Origin: Pavlovales sp. CCMP2436
Taxonomy: Eukaryota; Haptophyta; Pavlovophyceae; Pavlovales
DNA length: 19,044 nt
Direction of reading: 5' to 3'
Assembly (NCBI GenBank): GCA_026770615.1
Contig: MU631378.1
Coordinates: 94,309-113,352, forward strand
Within the stretch, counting starts at the first letter, position 1, and each line of letters begins with the position of its first letter. Shown in pieces: positions 7,511 to 15,853 of this stretch. The notes below the pieces were generated by a model. It was given only the letters and a program-made list of their open reading frames with translations, did not search any database and was not told the origin of the DNA. The translations under genes were made by a program, and so were the position numbers.

Positions 7511-7799
7511 ACAGCGCTCGGGAGCGCGCGGGCGGGCTCCTAGTCCCGGTTCGAGCGCTTCGCGCAACTCGACCTCAGCGCACCTTTCGGTCCCCCACCA
7601 ATTTCCCACTGAAAATTGCAAGGCTTATCTCCAAAATCAACGCCAGCTGCATCGAGGTCTGCAGCTCGAGCCAAAACGTCTTCGGGCGCAGTCCAGAAGA
7701 TATTTTTGGGCAGTCTGGGAGTTCAAAATGTTGATCAACGTTTTTGTCAAAAAACCTTGTAGAGTAGTCAAGAACGGCCCTAGTCTGGGGGTTGTTTTT

Positions 7800-8224
7800 A
7801 CCAATCGGGCCCACGCCGAGGTTTTCACATATGGCGGGGAATTGAAAATATTTTCCGTACGTTCTGTGATACAAGTAAAACTTTGAACTTACTTCTAGAA
7901 GCAGAATTTGACGGGGAACAACTTGGTAGTGCTTCTCGACACCTGATTCTGAAGTGAATGACGAGAAATTGGCCTCCGAAGTTGGTGTGGTTTTTTTAGC
8001 TTGTACACTGTAAAACCACCCTAACTTTGGAGGCCATTTTTTCGTCATTCACTTCGGAATCAGGTGTCGAGCCGAACTTACAAAGTTGTTCCGGTCAAAT
8101 TTTGCGTCGAGAGGTAACTTCAATTTTTTACTATTACTACATCATGGCGGAAAACTTCTTCACTTTTCCATATACTCTGAACCAGGGTATTATACGCGGA
8201 AACCTCGGCGTGGGCCCGATTGGT
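7800..8224. mobile_element. Foldback (MITE-like) element, about 425 bp
   Basis: The two halves are inverted repeats of each other over about 200 bp. The outer ends are ACCAATCGGGCCCACGCCGA (left) and its exact complement at 8205-8224. The inner ends flank a loop at about 7995-8011. The arms differ by scattered substitutions and small indels. No protein is encoded. A second, partial copy lies at 14184-14345. The structure fits a non-autonomous foldback transposon; the mobilising enzyme and target-site duplication are not identified. Confidence 0.7.
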
Positions 8225-8630
8225 GTATCGAGACACACGAATCTTTATTATTATTTAAACTCTTCCAAACCCACCTCCGGTTCGTGTGATAATCACCGAA
8301 CTTGTTCGCAATTTCCCTTGGGACTAGCAACATTGGCCACGATGGAAACATTGCGACGACAGCCGCGACGACTCGAGCTCCAAGCCGCGGCGGAGAAATG
8401 AAGGGTCGAAGAGGAAGCACGGCGCGTGCGACGAGCCCGGTGCGAGTGACCGGGCCGCTACCGCGAGCGACCTCACGGCTCAAAAGCGCACGCACCGCGA
8501 ATTCTTATTCATATTGATACTTTGCTACGAAAATAAAGCAAGTGTATTTAACTACTAGAAACGCTATATCTTATGCACGATGAACTATAACGAAATTTAA
8601 GCATCCGATATGCGATATGCGCAACGATGA
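8225..8630. other. 3' flank of the RNase III gene
   Basis: It contains AT-rich sequence next to the foldback element, a GC-rich stretch at about 8350-8500 with Arg-rich short frames, and about 110 bp of AT-rich sequence just downstream of the RNase III stop, probably its 3' UTR. No gene supported. Confidence 0.3.
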
Positions 8631-9932
8631 CTATCCGCCCAGCCATATTTCCTCAAGGCGGTCAGTCTCTGCGCATGCTGGGAAGGCCTCGGGCATGAGC
8701 GCCTTGCACGCCGACCTTGCGGCTGCACTCTTGGCCGCCTTTTTCGTTCCACCTGCGCCGATGTAGACGTCGAAGCCCTCCCCCTCGCGCCGGCTAACGT
8801 GCACCTCGATTTTGAATATCGGATAGGTATCGCTGACACCCTGCTGCTCGGTGCTGCCAAAGATGACTTTCGCCCTGCTCGTCCCCTGTGCCCACTCTAG
8901 CAGGGCTGGCACGAAAAGACCCTCCGCGCAACTGAGCGCACCCGGACGCTGCTTGAGGCGCACGGCGAGCTCGACTTCAGGCGCGACCGCGTCTGGTTGC
9001 GGCTCGTCCGGATCGAGCAGAGGCGTTCGAGTCAAGCGTAGCATAGCGACCGCGTCTGGCTGCAGCTTGGTCGATTCAGCCAGCGACGGGTCTACGGCTC
9101 CCGCGCCTGCCACCCGAGGCCAGCGCAGCATCGCAAAGACCCTCGTCTTTATTTCGTGCTTTGGGATTTGCGCAAGCCAGAGTGGGTTCGCCGACAGTTT
9201 CTTGAAGAAGTCTTCGAGGCAGGCGGCAAGCATCCGCTTCACCAGCTGGCGCGCGCGCGTGCGTGCTTCTTCGATGGCGTACTCGTCGTCGCCGTAGTCG
9301 GCGTAGACCGCCCCAATCACGGCCTCCATCGCGTCGGCGAGTACCGCCTCACTGGCGGAGAAGCTCGCGACGTCGTCCTCAGTTTTGAGAGCCGGGCAAT
9401 CGTCGGCGAAGCCAATGGCGAATCGCTCGACATCGGCGTCGAGCAGCAGCATCGCCTCCCCCAGGTGCAGGTGCCTGGCAGGCCCAACCAGCGCTGCGTT
9501 GCACGTGACCATGGTCCTGAGGTACGCCATGTCACCGACATCGAGCGCTTGGAACTTGCTGCAGAGCTCGTCCGTGGCGACCGATTGCAGGCATGCATCG
9601 CCTATCCACTCCAGCTTTCTGTTGGACGCACATACGTGAAGGTTGCCGTAGGCGCGGTGGGTGAGCGCCTGGTTAAGCAACACCAGGTCCACCTGATGCC
9701 CGTCCAACTGGGTCGCGAGCTCGCGGCGGACGGCTCGCAGCGCCTTCGTGCGCAGGTCGGTCGCGGTTGAGAGGTACCCAATGACTCGCTTTCGCTCGGC
9801 CGCACTGGCCACCGTGTGCGCGCGGCGAATGCCCCTGCAGAGCGTTTGAGTGCGCAGCGGCACAGCGGCTGCCGCAGCGGCCCGCGTCGAGACCAGCGCC
9901 CATAGCATCGGCGCGAAGCCCGCCGCGCGCAT
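8631..9932 (-). CDS. Ribonuclease III with dsRNA-binding domain, organelle-type leader
   Basis: This intronless 433-residue protein has the class I RNase III layout. Residues 1-45 are rich in Ala and Arg with no acidic residue, as in a mitochondrial or plastid targeting leader. The RNase III domain spans about 70-235. Its signature NRKLEWIGDACL is at 104-115, supplying Glu108 and Asp112, and LADAMEAVIGAVYAD is at 198-212, supplying Asp200 and Glu203. These match the E. coli catalytic set Glu41, Asp45, Asp114 and Glu117. The position of E. coli Glu38 is Arg105. A poorly conserved linker (about 240-335) precedes a dsRNA-binding domain at about 341-412 ending GAGGTKKAAKSAAARSACKA. The enzyme should cleave double-stranded RNA, probably organellar rRNA or mRNA precursors. 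A ribosomal-protein L44-like structural role is less likely because the metal ligands are intact. It is divergent from the DUF1295 gene. Confidence 0.88.
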   Translation of the reverse strand: MRAAGFAPMLWALVSTRAAAAAAVPLRTQTLCRGIRRAHTVASAAERKRVIGYLSTATDLRTKALRAVRRELATQLDGHQVDLVLLNQALTHRAYGNLHVCASNRKLEWIGDACLQSVATDELCSKFQALDVGDMAYLRTMVTCNAALVGPARHLHLGEAMLLLDADVERFAIGFADDCPALKTEDDVASFSASEAVLADAMEAVIGAVYADYGDDEYAIEEARTRARQLVKRMLAACLEDFFKKLSANPLWLAQIPKHEIKTRVFAMLRWPRVAGAGAVDPSLAESTKLQPDAVAMLRLTRTPLLDPDEPQPDAVAPEVELAVRLKQRPGALSCAEGLFVPALLEWAQGTSRAKVIFGSTEQQGVSDTYPIFKIEVHVSRREGEGFDVYIGAGGTKKAAKSAAARSACKALMPEAFPACAETDRLEEIWLGG

Positions 9933-10468
9933 CGATCAACTCAGCCGTGTGGCGATGCCAGCGCTACGCCCCGCGCCGCTCCACCCCGTTTCTTGCGTGC
10001 TCCCCGTTTCTGGCGCCCGCGACTCACTCAGCGGCAAATATCCGTGGACGCCATTGCTGCCGTCCAAAGGTAGTTATTGTAACGATTTCACAGTTTTAGC
10101 TTGATATCGTCGATGAGGCATCCTTCTGTGCCACGGGCAAGCCGAGCGGGTGTGTCCACGGTTGCAGGTGGTCGGGGCTATTGGATTCGTGCGCTAGCAG
10201 TACAGGTATTGGATCATTCTCCCTCTTCTCCCTGTTGTGTGGTCTTCACGGCGATACCCTTGCGTACAGTAAATTTCTAGAGCACCGCACTCAGTCCGTG
10301 CCTTTCGAATACTAGACAACCAGCGCTTCTACGCGAAGTTAGTTTCAAGTTAAAGTTGATAATTAGCTGCTGTCATTTAAAAAAACGCGCACACTCAGGA
10401 GCAGGCGTCCGTGATCGCCCCGTCGTCGTGCTCGCAGGTGGACGCTTAGACGCCTCGCCACCTCCGGG
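9933..10468. promoter_or_regulatory. Shared 5' region of two divergent genes
   Basis: This 536-bp spacer separates the ATG of the RNase III gene (minus) from that of the DUF1295 gene (plus). On the plus side TTTAAAAAAACG at about 10376-10387 is TATA-like, about 85-95 bp before the ATG. On the minus side ATATTT at about 10038-10044 is a weak candidate at a similar distance. An in-frame TGA at 10412 upstream of the plus ATG, with no other ATG between, supports the chosen start. Confidence 0.35.
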
Positions 10469-13400
10469 ATGAGCGTCGTAGCCATCGCGTACGACTGCAG
10501 GTGGGCGCGCGACGCGCGCTGCGTCACGGGCGCCTACGCCATCGCCTTCTCGCTCGCCGCTGCGCTCGCCACCTTGCTGCACCAGCGGGGCGTTCACCCT
10601 GTGCTCGTGGCTGGCCTCGCCGACGCATTCGCGACGGTGCGTTCTCGCCCGCTCTTACGTCGTACCCTCTTTTCTCTCACGCACCAATACTGCTAGACGG
10701 TGCGCGCCCCTGCGCTGACTGCTGCGCCGGATTGCGATTGGCTACATCTACAAGCGCTGATCGGCTGCAGGTGCTCGTGTTCGCTTTCTCGCTCGAGCAC
10801 GGGAACACGTCTGTCTACGACCCCTACTGGCACCTCGCGCCTCCCGTTATCGCCAGCTACTGGATCTTTGCGCGCGGTGAGTGTGTAAATATCTATAAAA
10901 ACGTCCGGCCCCGTAAAGGTCTCCCAGTCTCCCAGTGGTGCAGCAACAACATACTGTTAGCCTAGGACCGTTCCCGAGCACACGGATAGAGTCCTCAGTA
11001 ATTCTAGCCTGAATTCTGACCATTTCCCTGCGCCTTCCCCCTGTCCGATAAAGACCCATACGTTCTCCATCAAAGTAAAACTAGTTTCTCCGTATATAAA
11101 AACTAGCTCCGCGTCAAGCTACGGAGAAAATGCCATCATTTTTCCGAGGCTTGGTAGTGGAAGTCCGGGTCTCAATCGGACAGGCCCACCCCTGCAACCT
11201 GAACTAGCCCGAGCCCAAGCCCAGTCCAAAACCCCTAATCCTGATTCTAAGCCTGAGCCAGCCTGGCCCTTATCCTGGCATTGCTCCCCCCCCTCCCCTT
11301 CCCTTCCCCCTGCGACAGCCTCCGCAGCACCGATGCCGCAGACGGCGTGGCTCCGCTGCCTGGCGATCTGTGTGCTGCTCGGCTGCTGGTCGCTGCGGCT
11401 GACTTGGAACTGGCTGCGCGGCTGGGCGGGACTGGGGCACGAGGGTACGATATCAAATTAAATTACAGATGAATTATATACGAGATATATATGTATACTT
11501 CTTTTAATAATAGTTCTTTTAACGTCCCCCGACTTGCAGCCCAAAGGCGTACGGGCATCACATGGAATTTATCAAACAAAATTCTTGCTGTGGAGCTGGT
11601 CTTCCCATCTGTTTGTTTACCCCTTAGCCCTGTCACACCCTGTCACAGGCAAGGGCTGAAATATACGCAATGTACCTAAATCCCATATCATCTACCTCTA
11701 CTTTTACCCACCCGTTTTTAAGCCACCTCAGCTCCTGAAATATAGAATTATCTTGAAATACAGAAAGAACAAAACACATGTATTCTTCGACCTGTACCCA
11801 CAGCGGATTCACCTCTCGGATTAAGTGTCTTCATTATGAACCGACGACGATAAGGGGTCTCGAGCGCTATAAATTATATAGACTAAGATACATACATACC
11901 TCCGCGTGCGCACAGAATTTTTTATAATAATAGTTCTTACAGACTGGTATTAAGAAAGTAGAGAATCCGGATGAGGCTCTCTTTCTTAGCAAAATTCATA
12001 CAAACAATGCTTAACTGGCTCAAAGAGTGAGGGTGCATTTCATCATGCCTGGATTTCTTAATGCCTGTCTACAGTGTGTCGCGGGCAAGAAACCGTAACG
12101 TTAAGAAACTGAGCCTCATTTTTTGTGCCCTTCAATAGTAATTTAAGAAAAATGTAAGCATTGTTTTTACGTAATTTGCTAAGAAACTGAGCCTCAGTCT
12201 CAAAAGCGCCGTTCTTATTGCCCGCGACACCCTGTATGACTGCACACAGACTGGCGCTACACAAAGCTGCGCAATGAGGTCAAGGCCCGCGGCTGTCCGG
12301 ATGCTCTGTACTGGTTTGGCCTCTCTCTCGTTTGCTACCACCTCTTCCCAACCGCCATCGTGTTTTGCGCGATGCTCCCTCTCGCTCTCGCTGTCTCAGG
12401 CGGCAACGCACCAATAGGTAGGCGCCCTGGCATTTACCATTCACCGAGCCCTAGCCTTAGCCTAGCCCTAGCTCTGGCATTCACCGAGCCCTAGCCCTAG
12501 CCCTAACCCGAGCCCTAACCCGAGCCCTAGCTCTAGCCCTAGCCTTAGCCCGAGCCGTAACCCTAGCCTCGCCCTCGCCCTAGCCTTAGCCCTAGCCCCC
12601 GCCAGCCCTTGCCCCATTCGTTTCTCTAACCGTCGCCCTAACCCTGACACTGACCCTTAATTATCCTTTTCCTTTCCCTAACTCCCTAACCCTCGCCCTG
12701 ACTTTGACCCTCACCTAGAGCTGCTGCGAACTACTGAGCCGCTTTTATATTAGTAAAGGGGGGTTCTAGCTGGCGGTGTGACAATCAAGCTGATCTTAGC
12801 GCTCCGACGCAGGCTCCGACGCTGCTGCTTTTATATATTAACGCATACACCGCCCCTCGTTCTTATTGCCGTTCTTAATAATAATAATAATTAGTAGTAG
12901 TAGTAGTAATGATAGTAATGACTATAATGAAAGTTTTGATGATGATGATGATGATGATGATTACTAGAATTATTATTATTATTATTATTATTATTATAGT
13001 CGCGGGCGGAGCGGTGGATGTGTTGGCCTTCGCGATCGGGATGGGCGGCGTGGCTATGCAGGTGCGCATAATTAATTTATTATGAACGGTATCCGTGTGC
13101 TCTGCAAAGGTCCCTTGATCCGAGTGTTTTCTCAACGCTTGGGTCCTGTGGAGACCTGCCAGGGGACAGACGTACTTCTAGATATTTACGTAGTTACATA
13201 TATTACTGATAGGGATTTAAGCTAGCTGGTCTGAACGCTGCGTCGGCCATCGCCTGCTGCGTGCCGCTTATATATATTAATGAAAGGGGGTTCTGGCTGG
13301 CGGTGTGTCGAGTTCAAGTCAAGCTGATCTTAGCACTCCGACGCAGGCTCCTACGCGCTACGCCGAAGTGGGGAACTGGCCGCTTATATATATGATATAT

Positions 13401-13977
13401 AATATATTACGTCGGAGCGCTAAGATCAGCTTGACTTGCACTTGAAACACCGCCAGCCAGAACCCCCTTTCATTAATATCTTATATTAATCTATTATGTG
13501 TTCACCTGCTGCAGGCGGTTGCGGACGAGCATATCCTGATGCCTGACATTGTCTAAGTCAGCGAGTGAACACCACCTGTTGAACCATGCCGAGCCGATAA
13601 TAATAATAATAATAATATATTATTTGCAGGCGGTTGCCGACGAGCAGCTGGCCGCCTACCGCCGCGCGCGCGCCGCCGCGCCGCACGCGCCGCAATTCAA
13701 GTCGGGTGTCGCGGAAGTCGGGCTATGGAAGTTCTCCCGGCACCCGAACTACTTGGGCGAGTTGCTGCACTGGCTAGCGTACGTCCTCTTCGCCCTCGGC
13801 GCGGGCGCGGGGCCAGAGCGCGCCCTCGCGCTGGCGGGGTGGCTGCCGCTGCTCTGCCTGTTCGTCGGCGTGAGCGTACCGCTGATGGAGCGGCAGCAGG
13901 CGGCCGCCAAGCCCGCGTACGCCGAGTACCAGCGGAACGTCTCGATGCTGCTGCCGCTGCCCCGGCGTGGGCGGTAG
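10469..13977 (+). CDS. DUF1295 / steroid-5-alpha-reductase-like membrane protein, six exons
   Basis: Exons: 10469-10636, 10771-10876, 11319-11444, 12250-12417, 13000-13061 and 13630-13977. All introns are GT-AG and every junction keeps the frame; three codons are split (Ala92, Asp134, Val190). The 325-residue product has about six hydrophobic segments. Family motifs appear in order: GNTSVYDPYW (67-76), SLRLTWNWL, HEDWRYTKLR (132-141), AVADEQLAAYRR (211-222), the hallmark FSRHPNYLGE (245-254), and the tail PLMERQQAAAKPAYAEYQR. DUF1295 proteins belong to the steroid 5-alpha-reductase/isoprenylcysteine methyltransferase superfamily, and the RHPNY region contributes to cofactor binding in relatives. 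The substrate is unknown; NADPH-dependent reduction of a lipid or isoprenoid double bond is the usual guess. An in-frame stop precedes the ATG. A duplicated acceptor at 13514 could yield a truncated isoform. Introns 2-5 are rich in repeats. Confidence 0.88.
11090..11133. repeat. Short inverted repeat in intron 2
   Basis: TTTCTCCGTA and its complement TACGGAGAAA flank about 24 bases. It can form a 10-bp stem in the intron RNA. Confidence 0.4.
11973..12195. repeat. Inverted repeat in intron 3 of the DUF1295 gene
   Basis: Arms of 41 bp (11973-12013 and 12155-12195) match in inverse orientation at about 80%, starting GAGGCTC and ending AACAATGCTTA. A second pair around GTGTCGCGGGCAA (about 12074-12087 and 12216-12231) overlaps it, so the intron 3 sequence looks like a decayed foldback element. 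Confidence 0.5.
12441..12720. repeat. Degenerate telomere-like CCCTAA/CCCTAG array in intron 4
   Basis: More than 30 six-base units of the form CCCTAG, CCCTAA, CCTTAG or CCCGAG in tandem, ending in looser CCCTAAC/CCCTGAC units. A longer unit, CATTCACCGAGCCCTAGCC, occurs twice (about 12438 and 12478). It resembles interstitial telomeric sequence (TTAGGG on the minus strand). A shorter, poorer stretch is in intron 2 (about 11200-11270). Confidence 0.7.
12749..12810 (+). repeat. MITE-like repeat, single copy in intron 4
   Basis: It matches the arms at 13278-13343 and 13410-13475 (GGGGTTCTAGCTGGCGGTGT, then AAGCTGATCTTAGCGCTCC), flanked by AT-rich TTATAT sequence. Confidence 0.65.
12876..12998. 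repeat. Compound trinucleotide microsatellite at the intron 4 acceptor
   Basis: Runs of (TAA)n, (TAG)n, (GAT)n and (TTA)n in succession. The last run ends in TTATAG and forms the 3' splice site of exon 5, in place of a normal pyrimidine tract. Confidence 0.75.
13278..13475. mobile_element. MITE-like inverted repeat in intron 5
   Basis: The 66-bp arms (13278-13343 and 13410-13475) are inverted copies with about five mismatches, separated by 66 bp. The ends read TAATGAAAGGGGGTTCTGGC and its complement, and both flanks are TATATA-rich. With the copy at 12749 this is a small element family inserted in two adjacent introns of one gene. Confidence 0.7.
13510..13646 (+). repeat. Duplicated 3' splice site and exon 6 start
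   Basis: The 22-bp segment TGCAGGCGGTTGCSGACGAG plus CA occurs at 13510-13531 and 13625-13646 with one mismatch. Each copy holds a complete CAG acceptor and the first codons of exon 6 (AVADE). From the upstream copy the frame reaches TAA at 13554 after 13 codons. Confidence 0.75.
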
Positions 13978-14183
13978 CTGCGGGGGATGTGTGCTCGTTG
14001 GAATACCAACGCTCGTTCATTGAACTACACGCCCACAATATGCAAGCGGAGGGGAGACGAAATGAGAGATATATCAATAGATAATATATTTATGATTTAA
14101 GCCAAAAGACAATATGAATATATACTAATACAAATAACGAATCGTTAACGCGGTTCGGCATCTGTGTTTAACAGAAAGTACTC

Positions 14184-14345
14184 GAAAATGGCCTCGGAAG
14201 TGAGGGTGGTATTTTCAGCACATGAGAGACATACGTCTCCTCACTTTGGAGGCGATTTTCTTGGCATTCCCTTCGGAATCAGGTGTCAAGCCGTAATAAC
14301 AAAGTTGTTTCCCGTCAAATTCTGCGTCCAGCAGCATCTTCAAGG
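14184..14345. mobile_element. Partial second copy of the foldback element
   Basis: The right half (about 14230-14330) follows the right arm of the 7800-8224 element: CTTTGGAGGC, then TTCGGAATCAGGTGTC, then GTCAAATTCTGCGTC. Only about 27 bp of the left arm is kept (AATGGCCTCGGAAGTGAGG), so the copy is asymmetric or internally deleted. Confidence 0.6.
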
Positions 14346-14938
14346 TTCGATATGGGAGAAGATCAGCACGAATAAAACCTCGGTCGTTCATAGATTTTCA
14401 CTGTGCACCGAGAGCTGGCTCCAGCAGTACATTGTGTAAATTTACAATTAAAAACGTCCTTACTACTTATGGATCTAATAAAAACTAATAAATATCTAAT
14501 ATAAACTAATAAAACTAATAAATACTGATCCGAAAGGCTCGCATGGACCCAAGCGTTGAAAAACACGATGAGCTATGGATCCAACCCAATGGATCCACCC
14601 CAGGCACACGGATACCGTCCCCACCGCTGATCAGATCAGACACACGACGCAATCGACGACTCTCGACTGGCGCGCTGTCCGACCTGGCGCTGCAATTATA
14701 AGCCCTGCATCTCTTCCGTTGTCTGGAAATGCATGTAACTCTGAGCCTGTCTGCGTGCGCGGCACACCTTAGTGAATCACAAAACATTACTTGTCTAGTC
14801 AGCTCTCGAATTTTCGGATCAAACGACCCTGGATAGTTTTCAAAAACTGAGGTTCCAGGCAAAAACATTACTTCATCACTAGCCTGTATCACATTATTTC
14901 GATTCTTACCCCGGGGGACAAAAATCACAGATGGGTCG
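14346..14938. other. AT-rich intergenic DNA
   Basis: Several ACTAATAAA-type units at about 14473-14525 and paired GGATCCA(A/C)CC motifs at about 14575-14597. The long minus frame here has AT-rich, unbiased codons and runs into the inverted repeat of the next element, so I do not call a gene. Confidence 0.35.
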
Positions 14939-15344
14939 AAATTCGAATTAGTGGCGCGATTCCGCACTGGGGAGGGGGAAAAGTGGTGACCGGGACGAAG
15001 AAGTAGACATTGGTCACCCCTGCGCGCTAAGCGTCAATAGCTGATGTCGAATAGAGCCCTCCTCGACGGTCGGAGCCCACCTCGTGTGCCTCTCAGGTGC
15101 CTCTAGGGTCGACAACATCCTTCGTGTAACTAATATTTTCGATTCTCAGCGTTCTGAAGCGAAAAGAAAGTCACGGTTCCCGAAGTGGTGCCGCGGAGTT
15201 AGTTGCAGATTCGTGAATGGGGCGGTACCATTCACGAATCTGCAACCAACTCCGCGGCACCACCTCCAGTTCCTGAGTTGCTCCGGAGGTTTTTCACCGG
15301 ACTTTTTTCGAATTCCCCCCCGGATTGGCCACTAATTCGAATTT
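14939..15344. mobile_element. 406-bp element with 17-bp perfect terminal inverted repeats
   Basis: The left end, AAATTCGAATTAGTGGC at 14939-14955, is the exact inverse complement of 15328-15344. Inside each end are G-rich or C-rich runs. A 36-bp-arm hairpin lies at 15185-15263. No coding capacity is evident. It looks like a MITE; the target-site duplication is not clear. Confidence 0.6.
15185..15263. repeat. Near-perfect hairpin, 36-bp arms, 7-base loop
   Basis: Arms 15185-15220 and 15228-15263 are complementary with a single mismatch; the loop is GGCGGTA. As RNA this would be a stable stem in the size range of a microRNA precursor, but it sits inside a MITE-like element. Confidence 0.8.
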
Positions 15345-15374
15345 TGAACCAAATATGCGCGGCTTATCTGTCTG

Positions 15375-15435
<61 letters not shown>

Positions 15436-15450
15436 ATATATATATAATAT
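15375..15450. repeat. (TA)n microsatellite
   Basis: About 75 bp of nearly pure TA dinucleotides with a few interruptions (ACATAT, ATATTATA). Confidence 0.9.
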
Positions 15451-15853
15451 GGCCTAATCTATCCCACCGCCACTTCTCGTCGACGTTGAGTGATTGACGA
15501 GGTGTAGGCCACGCAGTACTTTTTTCAAGAATACTAAAGATTCGAAGTCATAAAACTGATTAAGTATGTAGGCAACAACATTCTCCATGACATAAATCAT
15601 AATGCTCGCCCCGGGCCTCTGCCACTATGAAATCACCGAACGATTGTCCAATTACAGCACACTTTATTTTTCATGTTTAAATATTTAATTTACAATTCAT
15701 AGACAAGCCCGTTTCGTCTGTCAAATATTATAATAAATAGTAGACGACCTGACAACCAGAAATACTAACTTTATCAATCGGCGCGCGAAAAACACCGTGT
15801 TGCGGCAGCCTCCAAAAGCTAAATGCCCAGCTACATCGCGGCAGCCCAGCGAG
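15451..15853. other. 3' flank of the carrier gene
   Basis: AT-rich sequence without a coding frame. On the minus strand an AATAAA at 15668-15663 lies about 185 bp past the carrier stop and could be a polyadenylation signal. This is weak, because many algae do not rely on that hexamer. Confidence 0.3.

Noticed and set aside
6980..7543. Plus-strand frame of 187 codons
   Set aside because: Antisense shadow of the nuclease fragment, whose minus frame has the family motifs.
8027..8401. Plus-strand frame beside the RNase III gene
   Set aside because: Most of it lies in the right arm of the foldback element and the rest lacks coding bias.
9156..9770. Plus-strand frame of 204 codons
   Set aside because: Complete antisense shadow of the RNase III domain.
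12468..12650. Arg/Gly/Leu repeat ORF (LGLGLGLG)
   Set aside because: It is simply the translation of the telomere-like intron array.
12876..12998. Repeats considered as a CRISPR-like array
   Set aside because: These are trinucleotide microsatellites without spacers, in a eukaryotic intron.
13300..13325. GTTCAAGTC considered as a tRNA T-loop
   Set aside because: No acceptor stem or anticodon arm can be drawn; the sequence belongs to the MITE-like repeat.
14515..14967. Minus-strand frame of 150 codons
   Set aside because: Codons lack G/C third-position bias, and its start lies in the inverted-repeat end of the 406-bp element.
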